From assembly GCF_000719095.1 (NCBI RefSeq), contig NZ_JOEH01000029.1, positions 47,650 through 111,649 of the forward strand: a stretch of 64,000 bases of DNA, written 5' to 3'. The notes beneath the pieces were generated by a model. That model was given only the letters and a program-made list of their open reading frames with translations. It was not told the DNA's origin and searched no databases. Position numbers and translations under genes: made by a program. Source of the stretch: Streptacidiphilus jeojiense (GTDB lineage Bacteria > Actinomycetota > Actinomycetes > Streptomycetales > Streptomycetaceae). This document shows, one piece after another, positions 57,592 to 64,000 of this stretch. Each line of letters opens with the position of its first letter. Within the stretch, counting starts at the first letter, position 1.

Positions 57592-58271
57592 AGCGTGCCG
57601 ATCTGGTAGCCGTAGCCGTGGACGGTGAGCACGGCCTCGCGGCCCAGCTTGCGGCGCAGGTAGTACACGTAGGTGTCCACCAGCGACTCCGCGCTGGTGT
57701 CGGCGAAGACCCGGGCCCGCAGGTGGGCTCTTGAATGGACGCTCCGGGGCCGGAGTGCCAGGGTCAGCAGCAGGTCGAACTCACGCGGCGAGAGCTGCAC
57801 GGCGCTGCCGTCGACCAGTTCGACCTGGTGCAGCTCGACGTCGAGGCGGCCGGTGCCGATGGGTAACTGCTTGGCCTCCTCCGCGAACCTTCGGGTCAAC
57901 GCCCTTACCCGTGCCACCAGTTCGTCGATGTGGAACGGCTTCACCAGGTAGTCGTCGGCTCCGCCGTCCAGGCCCCGCACCCGCTCGTGGTGGTCGCCCA
58001 GTGCGGTGAGGATCAGGACTCTGGCGGTCACGGCCCTCCGCCGCAGCCGCCCGAGCAGCTCGAGGCCGTCGATGCCCGGCAGTCGACGGTCGACGACCAT
58101 CACCTGGTACGGGCGGCTCAGTCCGAGGTGGAGTCCCTGCTGCCCGTCGGCGGCCAGGTCGACCGCATATCCTTCGCTGGCGAACAGCCCGCTGAGCATC
58201 GGGCCGAGTTCCCTGTCGTCCTCGACTATCAGCAGTTTCGGTGCACTTGGGGTTGAAATGGACGCGGTCAC
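57588..58271 (-). CDS. OmpR/PhoB-type response regulator
   Basis: A 227-residue regulator. Receiver: IVEDDRELGPMLSGLF with the Asp pair at 18-19, phosphoacceptor Asp61 in VMVVDRRLPGIDG, and the Lys in DDYLVKPFHIDELVARV. The winged helix (about 130-225) ends with SAESLVDTYVYYLRRKLGREAVLTVHGYGYQIG. It lies first in a two-gene operon with its kinase, and directly downstream of the antiporter/P450 operon on the same strand with a 60-base gap, so it may serve that operon. Confidence 0.93.
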   Translation of the reverse strand: MTASISTPSAPKLLIVEDDRELGPMLSGLFASEGYAVDLAADGQQGLHLGLSRPYQVMVVDRRLPGIDGLELLGRLRRRAVTARVLILTALGDHHERVRGLDGGADDYLVKPFHIDELVARVRALTRRFAEEAKQLPIGTGRLDVELHQVELVDGSAVQLSPREFDLLLTLALRPRSVHSRAHLRARVFADTSAESLVDTYVYYLRRKLGREAVLTVHGYGYQIGTL

Positions 58272-58331
58272 TGTGCCGATTGTGGCATGCGCATGGAAGC
58301 CATGTCAGGCTCAGCTCAGCTATTGGAGGCC

Positions 58332-59609
58332 TCATCCGGCGTTCAAAGGCGCCTCCTCAAGCGGGTGTTCGGCGTCCTCGGGGGCCTGGCTCGCGGCACG
58401 CCGGTCCAGCAGGGCCAGTACCGGAGCGGTCATCACCGTGGTGACCAGGGCGACCAGGACCAGGGCGGTGAACAGCCGACGGTTGACGATTCCGGCCTGG
58501 AGTCCGACGTTCAGGGCGATCAGTTGCATCAGCCCGCGGGCGTTCATCAACGTTCCTAGTCGAGCCGCCGTCACCTGGGACTCCCCCCGGATCCGGGCCG
58601 CGGCCCAGCACGCCCCGAACTTCCCGACGACCGCCACGAGGACGGCTGCCAGGGAGAACAGCAGCAGGACGGGGTCGCCGAACAGCCCGAAGCGGGTGTT
58701 GAGTCCCGAGTAGGTGAAGAACATCGGCAGGAAGAGGACTCGGGTGGTGAACCCGACCGTGTGGACCACGCGTTCGGCCTGCGCGGATGCGGGCATGGCC
58801 ATGCCGATGCTGAACGCTCCGAACACCGAGTACAGGCCGATCTCGTCGGTGAACCAGGCGGCGGCGAACAGCACCGCGACGGTGAGCACCAGCCTGGTCT
58901 CGTCGCCGACCGTCGGATGCGACATCACCCGGTCCAGGAAGCGTCGCAGCACCAGCAACACCACGGCGGCGAACAGCACCGCGCCCCCGACGGCCTCGAT
59001 CACCGGCCAGGAGCGTCCGGTGTGCACGCTGAGCACCGCCGCCAGCAGGCACCAGGCGACCAGGTCGTCCAGGGCGCCGCTGGCCAGGGCCAGTGACCCG
59101 TGCCGGCTGCCGGCCAGTCCGCGTTCAGTGATGATGCGGGCCAGCATCGGGAACGCGGTGATCGCCAGCGCCACGCCGACGAACGCCGCGGACACGCCGG
59201 AGGAGACGCCGGGGACGAAGATCGCCACCCGCCCCCGGGCGGCGAGGGTGAGGCCGACACCGAGGGTCAGCGGCACCACGATGCCCGCGGCCGAGACCGT
59301 GAGCGCCGTGCCGGCGATCCCGCGCCCCAGGTGCGACTTGAACTCGTGTCCGGCCTGGTACATGAAGGCGACCAGGCCGACCTGCCCGACCACGTAGAGC
59401 ACCGGCAGCAGCGCCGTCGGAAACAGGGCCGCCTCGGCGCGGGGGGCCAGCAGGCCCAGCAACGAGGGCCCCAGCAGCACCCCTGCGATCATCTCCCCCA
59501 CCACGGGCGGCTGACCCGCCCGCGACAGGCCCCAGGAGACGGTGCGGCACACCAGCAGGATGACGACGGCGGCAAGGAAGAACCTGGGCGCGAGTTCGGT
59601 CACGGTCAC
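58332..59609 (-). CDS. CPA2-family cation/proton antiporter
   Basis: A 425-residue membrane protein with about 12 helices. The family opening PPVVGEMIAGVLLGPSLLG (about residues 34-52), FMYQAGHEFKSHLGRG, and the paired core SSGVSAAFVGVALAITAFPMLARII ... LASGALDDLVAWCLLA with the two consecutive Asp residues typical of proton-coupled exchange. It probably exchanges sodium or potassium for protons. The GTG start overlaps the P450 stop codon by GTGA and has GGGAGG six bases upstream. In natural-product clusters such antiporters serve self-protection or export. Confidence 0.9.
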   Translation of the reverse strand: MTVTELAPRFFLAAVVILLVCRTVSWGLSRAGQPPVVGEMIAGVLLGPSLLGLLAPRAEAALFPTALLPVLYVVGQVGLVAFMYQAGHEFKSHLGRGIAGTALTVSAAGIVVPLTLGVGLTLAARGRVAIFVPGVSSGVSAAFVGVALAITAFPMLARIITERGLAGSRHGSLALASGALDDLVAWCLLAAVLSVHTGRSWPVIEAVGGAVLFAAVVLLVLRRFLDRVMSHPTVGDETRLVLTVAVLFAAAWFTDEIGLYSVFGAFSIGMAMPASAQAERVVHTVGFTTRVLFLPMFFTYSGLNTRFGLFGDPVLLLFSLAAVLVAVVGKFGACWAAARIRGESQVTAARLGTLMNARGLMQLIALNVGLQAGIVNRRLFTALVLVALVTTVMTAPVLALLDRRAASQAPEDAEHPLEEAPLNAG

Positions 59610-60991
59610 GAGTCGCCTCCCAGTGGCTGCGCGGCGAAGTAGCGTTGGCACAGGCGTTGGCGGCGGGCGTCCCAGACCATGTAGCTGCCCAGCAGCAGTT
59701 GCACGACGCTGCGGCCGAGTCCCTCCCAACGGTCGCGGATCCTCATCAGGACCAGCCGGAGGCGGGGCGCGGGCGCGTCGGCGGGTGCGGACTGACGTGG
59801 TGTCAGCAGGCACGGTCCGCGATTGGGCAACGATCGGGTGTGGGCGGCGGTCGAGGCGAGGTCGAACCGGTCCAGCAGCTCCCGGGCCGCTACCCGCATG
59901 GTCCCCGGGGCGATGCCGCGGGCCGGGCAGGCACGGTTGGCGCTGATCCCGAACGGGATGTGGTTGATCTCCCGGGCCGTGATCCGAAGCCACCGGTCCG
60001 GGTCGAACACCTCGCCGTCGGCCAGTCCGGCATGCTGGTACTCGCTGTAGTTGAACAGCAGTACCGACCCCACCGGGATGGCCGCCGCTCCCTCCACCGC
60101 GATCTCGGCGGAGGTGATCCGGTGGGCGACCCCGAACAGCGGATACACCCGCAGGGCCTCCTCGATGACGCGGCCGAGGTAGGCGTCGTCGTCGGCTTCG
60201 GACCGCAGCCGCCGCTGGACGTCGGGGTGGGTGGCGATCGCCAGCAGCAGGTGCGCCATGGCTTCGGACATCTGCACCACCGCGGTGTTGAAGAACGTCC
60301 CCTGCAGGTAGTAGGCCTGTTCCCGGGTGGTGAGCGAGGCCGGGAGCACAGACGGGACCGACCCCGCGGCGACGCGGCGCTCCAGGTAGCGGGTGAGGTC
60401 GTCACGGCGGTCCAGATGGCGCAGCCGGGTGCACTTCAACGCGCTGACCACGTCGTCGGCATTGGCCACGATCAGGTCCCTGACCTCGGGCGGGCAGGCC
60501 TCGGCGAAGACGAGTTCGTAGTAGACCTCGGCCCACAGCGGCATCATCAGGTCCCGCAGCCGCACCGCGCGGGTGCCCGCTCGCGCTCCCGGCCGGCTCC
60601 AGTCGTCGAACAGGGCGCCGGCCCTGCGGCCGACCAGGTCCTCCCAGCCCTTCCGGTCCAGGCCGGTGAGGATCAGCCGGGTGCACCGGGCCACCTCGTC
60701 GTAGCGCGGTCCCGGCTCCAGGTGCTCTTGGTGGACTTCGGGCCCGGGCGCGAGCCAGTACCAGAACAGGTCGGACAGCGCCGCACCGCGGCTGCGACCG
60801 TCCGCGGCGGGGTGTCCGTACACGCGACGGAACGCCGCCGTGTCGACCAGCGGGCCGGGGACCGGGATGCCCTCCTCCCCGTTGACCCAGGCGAAGACCT
60901 TCACCCGGAGCGCGACCACGGCCGTGGGCAGCCAGTACGGCAGGGTGACCAGGACGGCCAGGACGGCGAGCGCCCACCACAGCGCGGTCAT
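59606..60991 (-). CDS. Atypical cytochrome P450 with N-terminal membrane anchor
   Basis: A 461-residue P450. Residues 1-25 are a hydrophobic anchor (LWWALAVLAVLVTLPYWLP). The ExxR motif is IEEALRVYP (about residue 284). The heme loop is HIPFGISANRACPARG (about 342-357): the Cys ligand and the Arg two residues before it are present, but the loop is one residue longer than canonical FGxGxRxC and lacks the Gly four before Cys. The I-helix region QGTFFNTAVVQMSEAM lacks the acid-Thr pair used to protonate bound oxygen. This fits a peroxide-using or isomerase-type P450 better than a standard monooxygenase. It overlaps both neighbours by four bases. Confidence 0.85.
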   Translation of the reverse strand: MTALWWALAVLAVLVTLPYWLPTAVVALRVKVFAWVNGEEGIPVPGPLVDTAAFRRVYGHPAADGRSRGAALSDLFWYWLAPGPEVHQEHLEPGPRYDEVARCTRLILTGLDRKGWEDLVGRRAGALFDDWSRPGARAGTRAVRLRDLMMPLWAEVYYELVFAEACPPEVRDLIVANADDVVSALKCTRLRHLDRRDDLTRYLERRVAAGSVPSVLPASLTTREQAYYLQGTFFNTAVVQMSEAMAHLLLAIATHPDVQRRLRSEADDDAYLGRVIEEALRVYPLFGVAHRITSAEIAVEGAAAIPVGSVLLFNYSEYQHAGLADGEVFDPDRWLRITAREINHIPFGISANRACPARGIAPGTMRVAARELLDRFDLASTAAHTRSLPNRGPCLLTPRQSAPADAPAPRLRLVLMRIRDRWEGLGRSVVQLLLGSYMVWDARRQRLCQRYFAAQPLGGDS

Positions 60992-62085
60992 CGCAGCCCC
61001 GGGAACCCCGGGCGGACCAGGTCGCGCACCAGGTCGTCCACCCCGGTCGCCCCGCACAGCGCGAGCGTGTGGTCCAGTTCGCCACGGAGCAGTTCCAGCA
61101 CCGCCCGTACCCCGTCCTCCCCGTCGGCGGCCAGGCCCCAGACCACCGGCCTGCCGATCCCCACCGCCGCGGCGCCCAGGGCCAGCGCCTTGACGATGTC
61201 GGTGCCGCGCCGCACGCCGCCGTCCAGCAGCACCGGGACGCGTCCGGCGACGGCGTCCAGGATCTCGGGCAGCAGATCCACCGTCGCCGGAACCGTGTCC
61301 AGTTGGCGCCCGCCGTGGTTGGACAGCAGCAGCCCGTCGACGCCGTGCTCCACGGCCAGCCGCGCATCCTCGGGGTGCAGGACTCCCTTGAGCAGGACCG
61401 GCAGGCGCGTGCTGTGGCGGAGCCGGTCCAGGTGTTCCCAGGAGAGCTCGGCGGACATCGCGATCTGCCGCACGCTCCCGGGTTCGCCGCCGCGCAGATT
61501 GCGCAGGTTCTCGCAGGCCATGCCCGTCGGCAGGTCGTCGAAGCCGTTGCGCTTGTTCCGCTCGTGCAGGCCGAGTACGGGTGAGTCGACGGTCACCACC
61601 AGCGCGGCGCACCCGGCCGCGGTGGCCCGCTCCACCAGCGCTTCGGTGACGTCGGGGTCCGGCTGGAGGTACAGCTGGAACCAGAGCGCGGGCGGGCGTT
61701 CGGTGGTGACCGTGCGCGCGGCCGCTGCGATGTCCTCCACCGCCACGGTGCTGGCCATGCTCACGATCATCACCACCCCGGCCGCCGCGGCGGCCCTCGC
61801 GGTGGCCAACTCCCCCTCCGGATGGGCGAGTCGATGGAAGGCGGTCGGGGAGAGCAGCAGCGGCATGCTCATCGGACAGTCGAACAGGGTGCGGTCGAGG
61901 TCCCGTTTGTCCCGGCCGCGCAGAATCCGGGGCAGCAGGTTCAGCCGCCCGAACGCCTCGCGGTTGGCCCGCAGGGTGACCTCGTCGCGGGCCCCGCCGG
62001 CGACGTAGTCGTAGTACACCGGATCGAGAGCCTCACGGGCGGCGTCCTCGAAGTCGGCGGTGGTCAGCATCATCCGCGCCCGCAT
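60988..62085 (-). CDS. FMN-dependent alpha-hydroxy acid oxidase/dehydrogenase
   Basis: A 365-residue TIM-barrel flavoenzyme of the glycolate/lactate oxidase family that oxidises L-2-hydroxy acids to 2-oxo acids. Active-site residues are present: Tyr in PVYYDYVAGGARDE, Tyr in LWFQLYLQPD, Lys in VLLKGVLHPEDA, and His and Arg in LLLSNHGGRQLD. The FMN-phosphate site is VLLDGGVRRGTDIVKALALGA with AVGIGRPVVWG. Oxidases of this family release hydrogen peroxide; dehydrogenases pass electrons elsewhere, and the sequence does not decide. Glycopeptide-type hydroxymandelate oxidases belong here as well. The ATG shares one base with the upstream stop. Confidence 0.9.
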   Translation of the reverse strand: MRARMMLTTADFEDAAREALDPVYYDYVAGGARDEVTLRANREAFGRLNLLPRILRGRDKRDLDRTLFDCPMSMPLLLSPTAFHRLAHPEGELATARAAAAAGVVMIVSMASTVAVEDIAAAARTVTTERPPALWFQLYLQPDPDVTEALVERATAAGCAALVVTVDSPVLGLHERNKRNGFDDLPTGMACENLRNLRGGEPGSVRQIAMSAELSWEHLDRLRHSTRLPVLLKGVLHPEDARLAVEHGVDGLLLSNHGGRQLDTVPATVDLLPEILDAVAGRVPVLLDGGVRRGTDIVKALALGAAAVGIGRPVVWGLAADGEDGVRAVLELLRGELDHTLALCGATGVDDLVRDLVRPGFPGLR

Positions 62086-63695
62086 CAGAGCGCCTCCGCC
62101 CGGCTCCCGCCGAGGGCGCGGACCGAACGGGCCAGGAAGTCCACCAGCGGCCGCACGTGGACGTCCGGCCGGTTCCACTCGTTCTCCAGGTTCTCCGCCA
62201 TGTGGTGGGTGTCCTGGAGAACGCCGGCCCGGTAGTGCCGGACCACCGGGTGCAGATACGCGGCGTCGTGGGCGACCCCCGGCTGGTCCTGGGCCACCCG
62301 GGAGACGGTGATGTCGAAGGGGTCTACCTTGTCGTGGTCCGGCCCGTACTCCAGGGTGACCGTGATCGCGTCGCCGGCGTCAACAGCGCCGTCGGCGCCG
62401 CCGAACGCGGCGTCATGGACGAAGCCGACCGGCACCTCCTCGTAGTAGTGGGCCGTTCCGTCGGGGCCGACCGTGACGAGGTCGGCCAGGACGCCGAACT
62501 GCTGCCACAGCGCGGAGGTCCGGTTCACCCGCTCGACCACGGCCGCTGCCAGCGCCTCGGCCGACGGCGTCAGCTCCCGCCGGGGCCAGGGCCGCCCGTG
62601 GTGGCGTTGTTCGAGGATCCGGTGCAGGGCCCGGGTGCCGTAGCGGAACCCGTGGATGAAGCCGCTGGTGGACTTCTTGAAGTCGCGCTGCTGGGTCAGC
62701 GTTCCGGCGAAGTACAGGCCGGGTACGTTCACCGACTCGTATGCGGCGGTCATCTCCGGGAAGCGGTCGTTGATCACGGTGCGCGGCCGGTCCGGCTCGG
62801 CGAAGACGGAGGCGTCGAAGCGGAAGCCGGTGCAGACGATGACCCGGTCGTAGCGCAGTTCCTTGACCGTCTCGTCCGCGCGGGAGAAGGCGAACCGCAC
62901 GGTGTAGCCGTCATCTTCCCGTTCGACGGCCAGGACCGATCCGTCCAGGACCGCGTTCTGCGACTTCAGTTGGTAGGTGTCCAGGAAGTTGTTGTTCACG
63001 GCCCGCAGGTGCCCGACGAAGTGGCTCTGCCAGGCCAGCCGCAGCGCGTGCGGTCCGGCGACGTGGATCACTGCCGCGGTCTCCACCAGGTTGTCGGCGG
63101 TCTCCAGCGCCGAGTTTCCCTTGCCGATGATCAGAACCCGCTGATCGGTGAAGTCCTTGGGCTCCACCGAGACCGACGCGTAGTGCTCCGCCGTCTCCAC
63201 TCCCGGTATCGGCGGGACGTGGGGCAGGCTGACGCCGCTGGCCACCACGACATGACGGGCCCGGTACACCCGGCCCGCGTCGTCGGTGACCGCGAAGTCC
63301 GCCTCACCGTCCCCCTCACGGCGGACCTCGGTGACCCTGGTGCCGTAGCGGATCCGAAGGCCGAACGCCTCGGCGAAGTCGGCCAGATAGCGGACCAGGT
63401 CCCCGGCCTCGGGGAAGTAGCGCTCGCTGTAGCGGGTGAACCGCAGGTCGGGGTCCGGAGACAGCAGCGAGTTCCAGTCCATCCGGAGGTTGAACTCCGG
63501 GTCGGTGCTGCCGGTGTGGACCTTGTTGATCGAAATGAGCCGGCGATGCCGTGGATACGTTGCGAAGAAGTTCCCCGGCGCGCTGCCCTGTTCGAGGATC
63601 AGGTAGTCGCGTCCCTGCTCCCCGAGCAGGTGGCCCAGTTGCAGCCCCGCCGGGCCGGCACCGATCAGCAGGTAGTCAAGAGTGCGTTCCAGCAC
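62085..63695 (-). CDS. FAD/NAD(P)-binding flavoprotein (FOXRED2/monooxygenase-like)
   Basis: A 536-residue flavoprotein. FAD motif LDYLLIGAGPAGLQLGHLLGEQG (about residues 6-28), and a second Rossmann motif for NAD(P)H, VLIIGKGNSALETADNL (about 183-199), as in flavin monooxygenases. ATYPRHRRLISINKVH and IVCTGFRFDASVF are characteristic of FOXRED2-like and N-hydroxylating relatives. The GTG start is chosen because GGGAGG lies five bases upstream; an ATG ten codons earlier has no site. It is the first gene of a four-gene overlapping operon ending with the antiporter. The role is probably oxidation of a product intermediate. Confidence 0.83.
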   Translation of the reverse strand: MLERTLDYLLIGAGPAGLQLGHLLGEQGRDYLILEQGSAPGNFFATYPRHRRLISINKVHTGSTDPEFNLRMDWNSLLSPDPDLRFTRYSERYFPEAGDLVRYLADFAEAFGLRIRYGTRVTEVRREGDGEADFAVTDDAGRVYRARHVVVASGVSLPHVPPIPGVETAEHYASVSVEPKDFTDQRVLIIGKGNSALETADNLVETAAVIHVAGPHALRLAWQSHFVGHLRAVNNNFLDTYQLKSQNAVLDGSVLAVEREDDGYTVRFAFSRADETVKELRYDRVIVCTGFRFDASVFAEPDRPRTVINDRFPEMTAAYESVNVPGLYFAGTLTQQRDFKKSTSGFIHGFRYGTRALHRILEQRHHGRPWPRRELTPSAEALAAAVVERVNRTSALWQQFGVLADLVTVGPDGTAHYYEEVPVGFVHDAAFGGADGAVDAGDAITVTLEYGPDHDKVDPFDITVSRVAQDQPGVAHDAAYLHPVVRHYRAGVLQDTHHMAENLENEWNRPDVHVRPLVDFLARSVRALGGSRAEAL

Positions 63696-63932
63696 ATCGG
63701 CCTCCCTAGTCGCAGCCGTCACCATCCCGGGGTGAATAATCGTTGCCCCATCTCAGAAGGACCTCAGAGCCGGCGTTCCGACGCCCCGAGCCGGCGTGCG
63801 GACCGCTGCGGCCCAGGGCGTTAAGGATTGGATAAGGTGTTCTCACGGTGTGCCGGGAAGTCTGGTCGGCCCGGGGATGGATCTGCGGCGTTGGTGCGGC
63901 AGGGACCCCGGTGACGATCCGGGGATCCCGAA
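63696..63932. other. Divergent intergenic region at the right edge
   Basis: About 237 bases between the flavoprotein operon and a partial plus-strand gene. An AT-rich patch on the minus strand (GATTATTC near 63740) could be the -10 region of the operon. AAGGATTGGATAAGG around 63821-63838 could belong to the plus-strand promoter. No repeat is visible. Confidence 0.35.
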
Positions 63933-64000
63933 ATGCGCGCTGTCGGCACCGTTCTTGTTCTTGTGGTCCTGGCCACGCTGGTGGCGACCGGTGCGCGCCG
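63933..64000 (+). CDS. Start of a gene cut by the window edge
   Basis: An ATG with GGGGA seven bases upstream opens a frame whose first 22 residues (MRAVGTVLVLVVLATLVATG) are strongly hydrophobic, like a signal peptide or first membrane helix. The frame is open to the end of the window. Nothing more can be said about its product. Confidence 0.45.
   Translation, partial: MRAVGTVLVLVVLATLVATGAR

Noticed and set aside
1..64000. CRISPR arrays, tRNA or rRNA genes
   Set aside because: No regularly spaced repeats with unique spacers and no tRNA-like cloverleaf with a conserved T-loop were seen by eye; a dedicated tRNA search was not possible.

Overview
The window is high-GC actinobacterial DNA, most likely from a streptomycete-type organism (Streptomyces, Kitasatospora or Streptacidiphilus). 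The grounds are the dense GC-rich third positions, many GTG starts and 4-base stop/start overlaps, Tat-exported proteins, a SepF paralogue, a standalone zinc-ribbon L28, and a family GH75 chitosanase with palindromic upstream boxes. Nothing resembles a tRNA, rRNA, CRISPR array, prophage or PKS/NRPS assembly line. The content is accessory: regulators paired with enzymes or exporters, one decaying insertion sequence, and two multi-enzyme redox operons.

Layout. 0.3-3.4 kb: a small Tat-exported protein and a DUF4331 protein, then a His-rich protein and an alpha/beta hydrolase. 3.4-9.0 kb: a tightly overlapping minus-strand operon (FAD amine-oxidase-like protein, DUF1365, cyclopropane-fatty-acid-synthase-like methyltransferase, DUF1295, photolyase), a gene set known from light and singlet-oxygen responses with modified membrane lipids. 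9.2-11.1 kb: a lipoprotein serine protease and a methyltransferase. 11.1-14.4 kb: molybdate uptake (modABC) with a MerR-type/TOBE regulator. 14.6-21 kb: an MFS permease, a SepF paralogue with a strong terminator, and a SNF2 helicase/SWIM pair. 21-27.2 kb: TetR plus DHA2 exporter, a PIG-L deacetylase, a PBP4-type peptidase, and a Gfo/Idh dehydrogenase with a flavin reductase.

27.3-30.3 kb: LysR divergent from a PLP enzyme and an NADPH oxidoreductase. 30.5-35.8 kb: a NarL-type two-component pair divergent from a MacB/FtsX-type ABC exporter. 36-40.2 kb: a methyltransferase, a small unknown protein, two TetR regulators and a DHA2 exporter with three operator copies. 40.3-43.1 kb: MarR divergent from VOC, Tat/SnoaL-like and nitroreductase genes. 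43.2-46.8 kb: rpmB, a structured intergenic inverted repeat, a DUF1453 membrane protein, and an IS200/IS605-type element whose transposase is broken while its TnpB nuclease is intact, followed by a 5'-truncated gene fragment.

46.8-52.7 kb: two DUF1206 membrane proteins, a PAP2/diacylglycerol-kinase fusion, a flavin monooxygenase and a DUF1062 protein. 52.7-54.4 kb: a GH75 chitosanase with CBM35, preceded by three palindromic boxes. 54.4-56.2 kb: XRE regulator divergent from an SDR. 56.2-63.7 kb: an OmpR-type two-component pair and an overlapping operon of flavoprotein, FMN 2-hydroxyacid oxidase/dehydrogenase, atypical cytochrome P450 and cation/proton antiporter. The most unusual idea here is that the FMN enzyme supplies hydrogen peroxide to a P450 that lacks the usual oxygen-activation residues. 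A recurring regulatory feature is that several regulators (TetR, LysR, MarR, a histidine kinase) lack a ribosome binding site and have a -10-like hexamer 6-7 bases before the start codon, which suggests leaderless transcripts.
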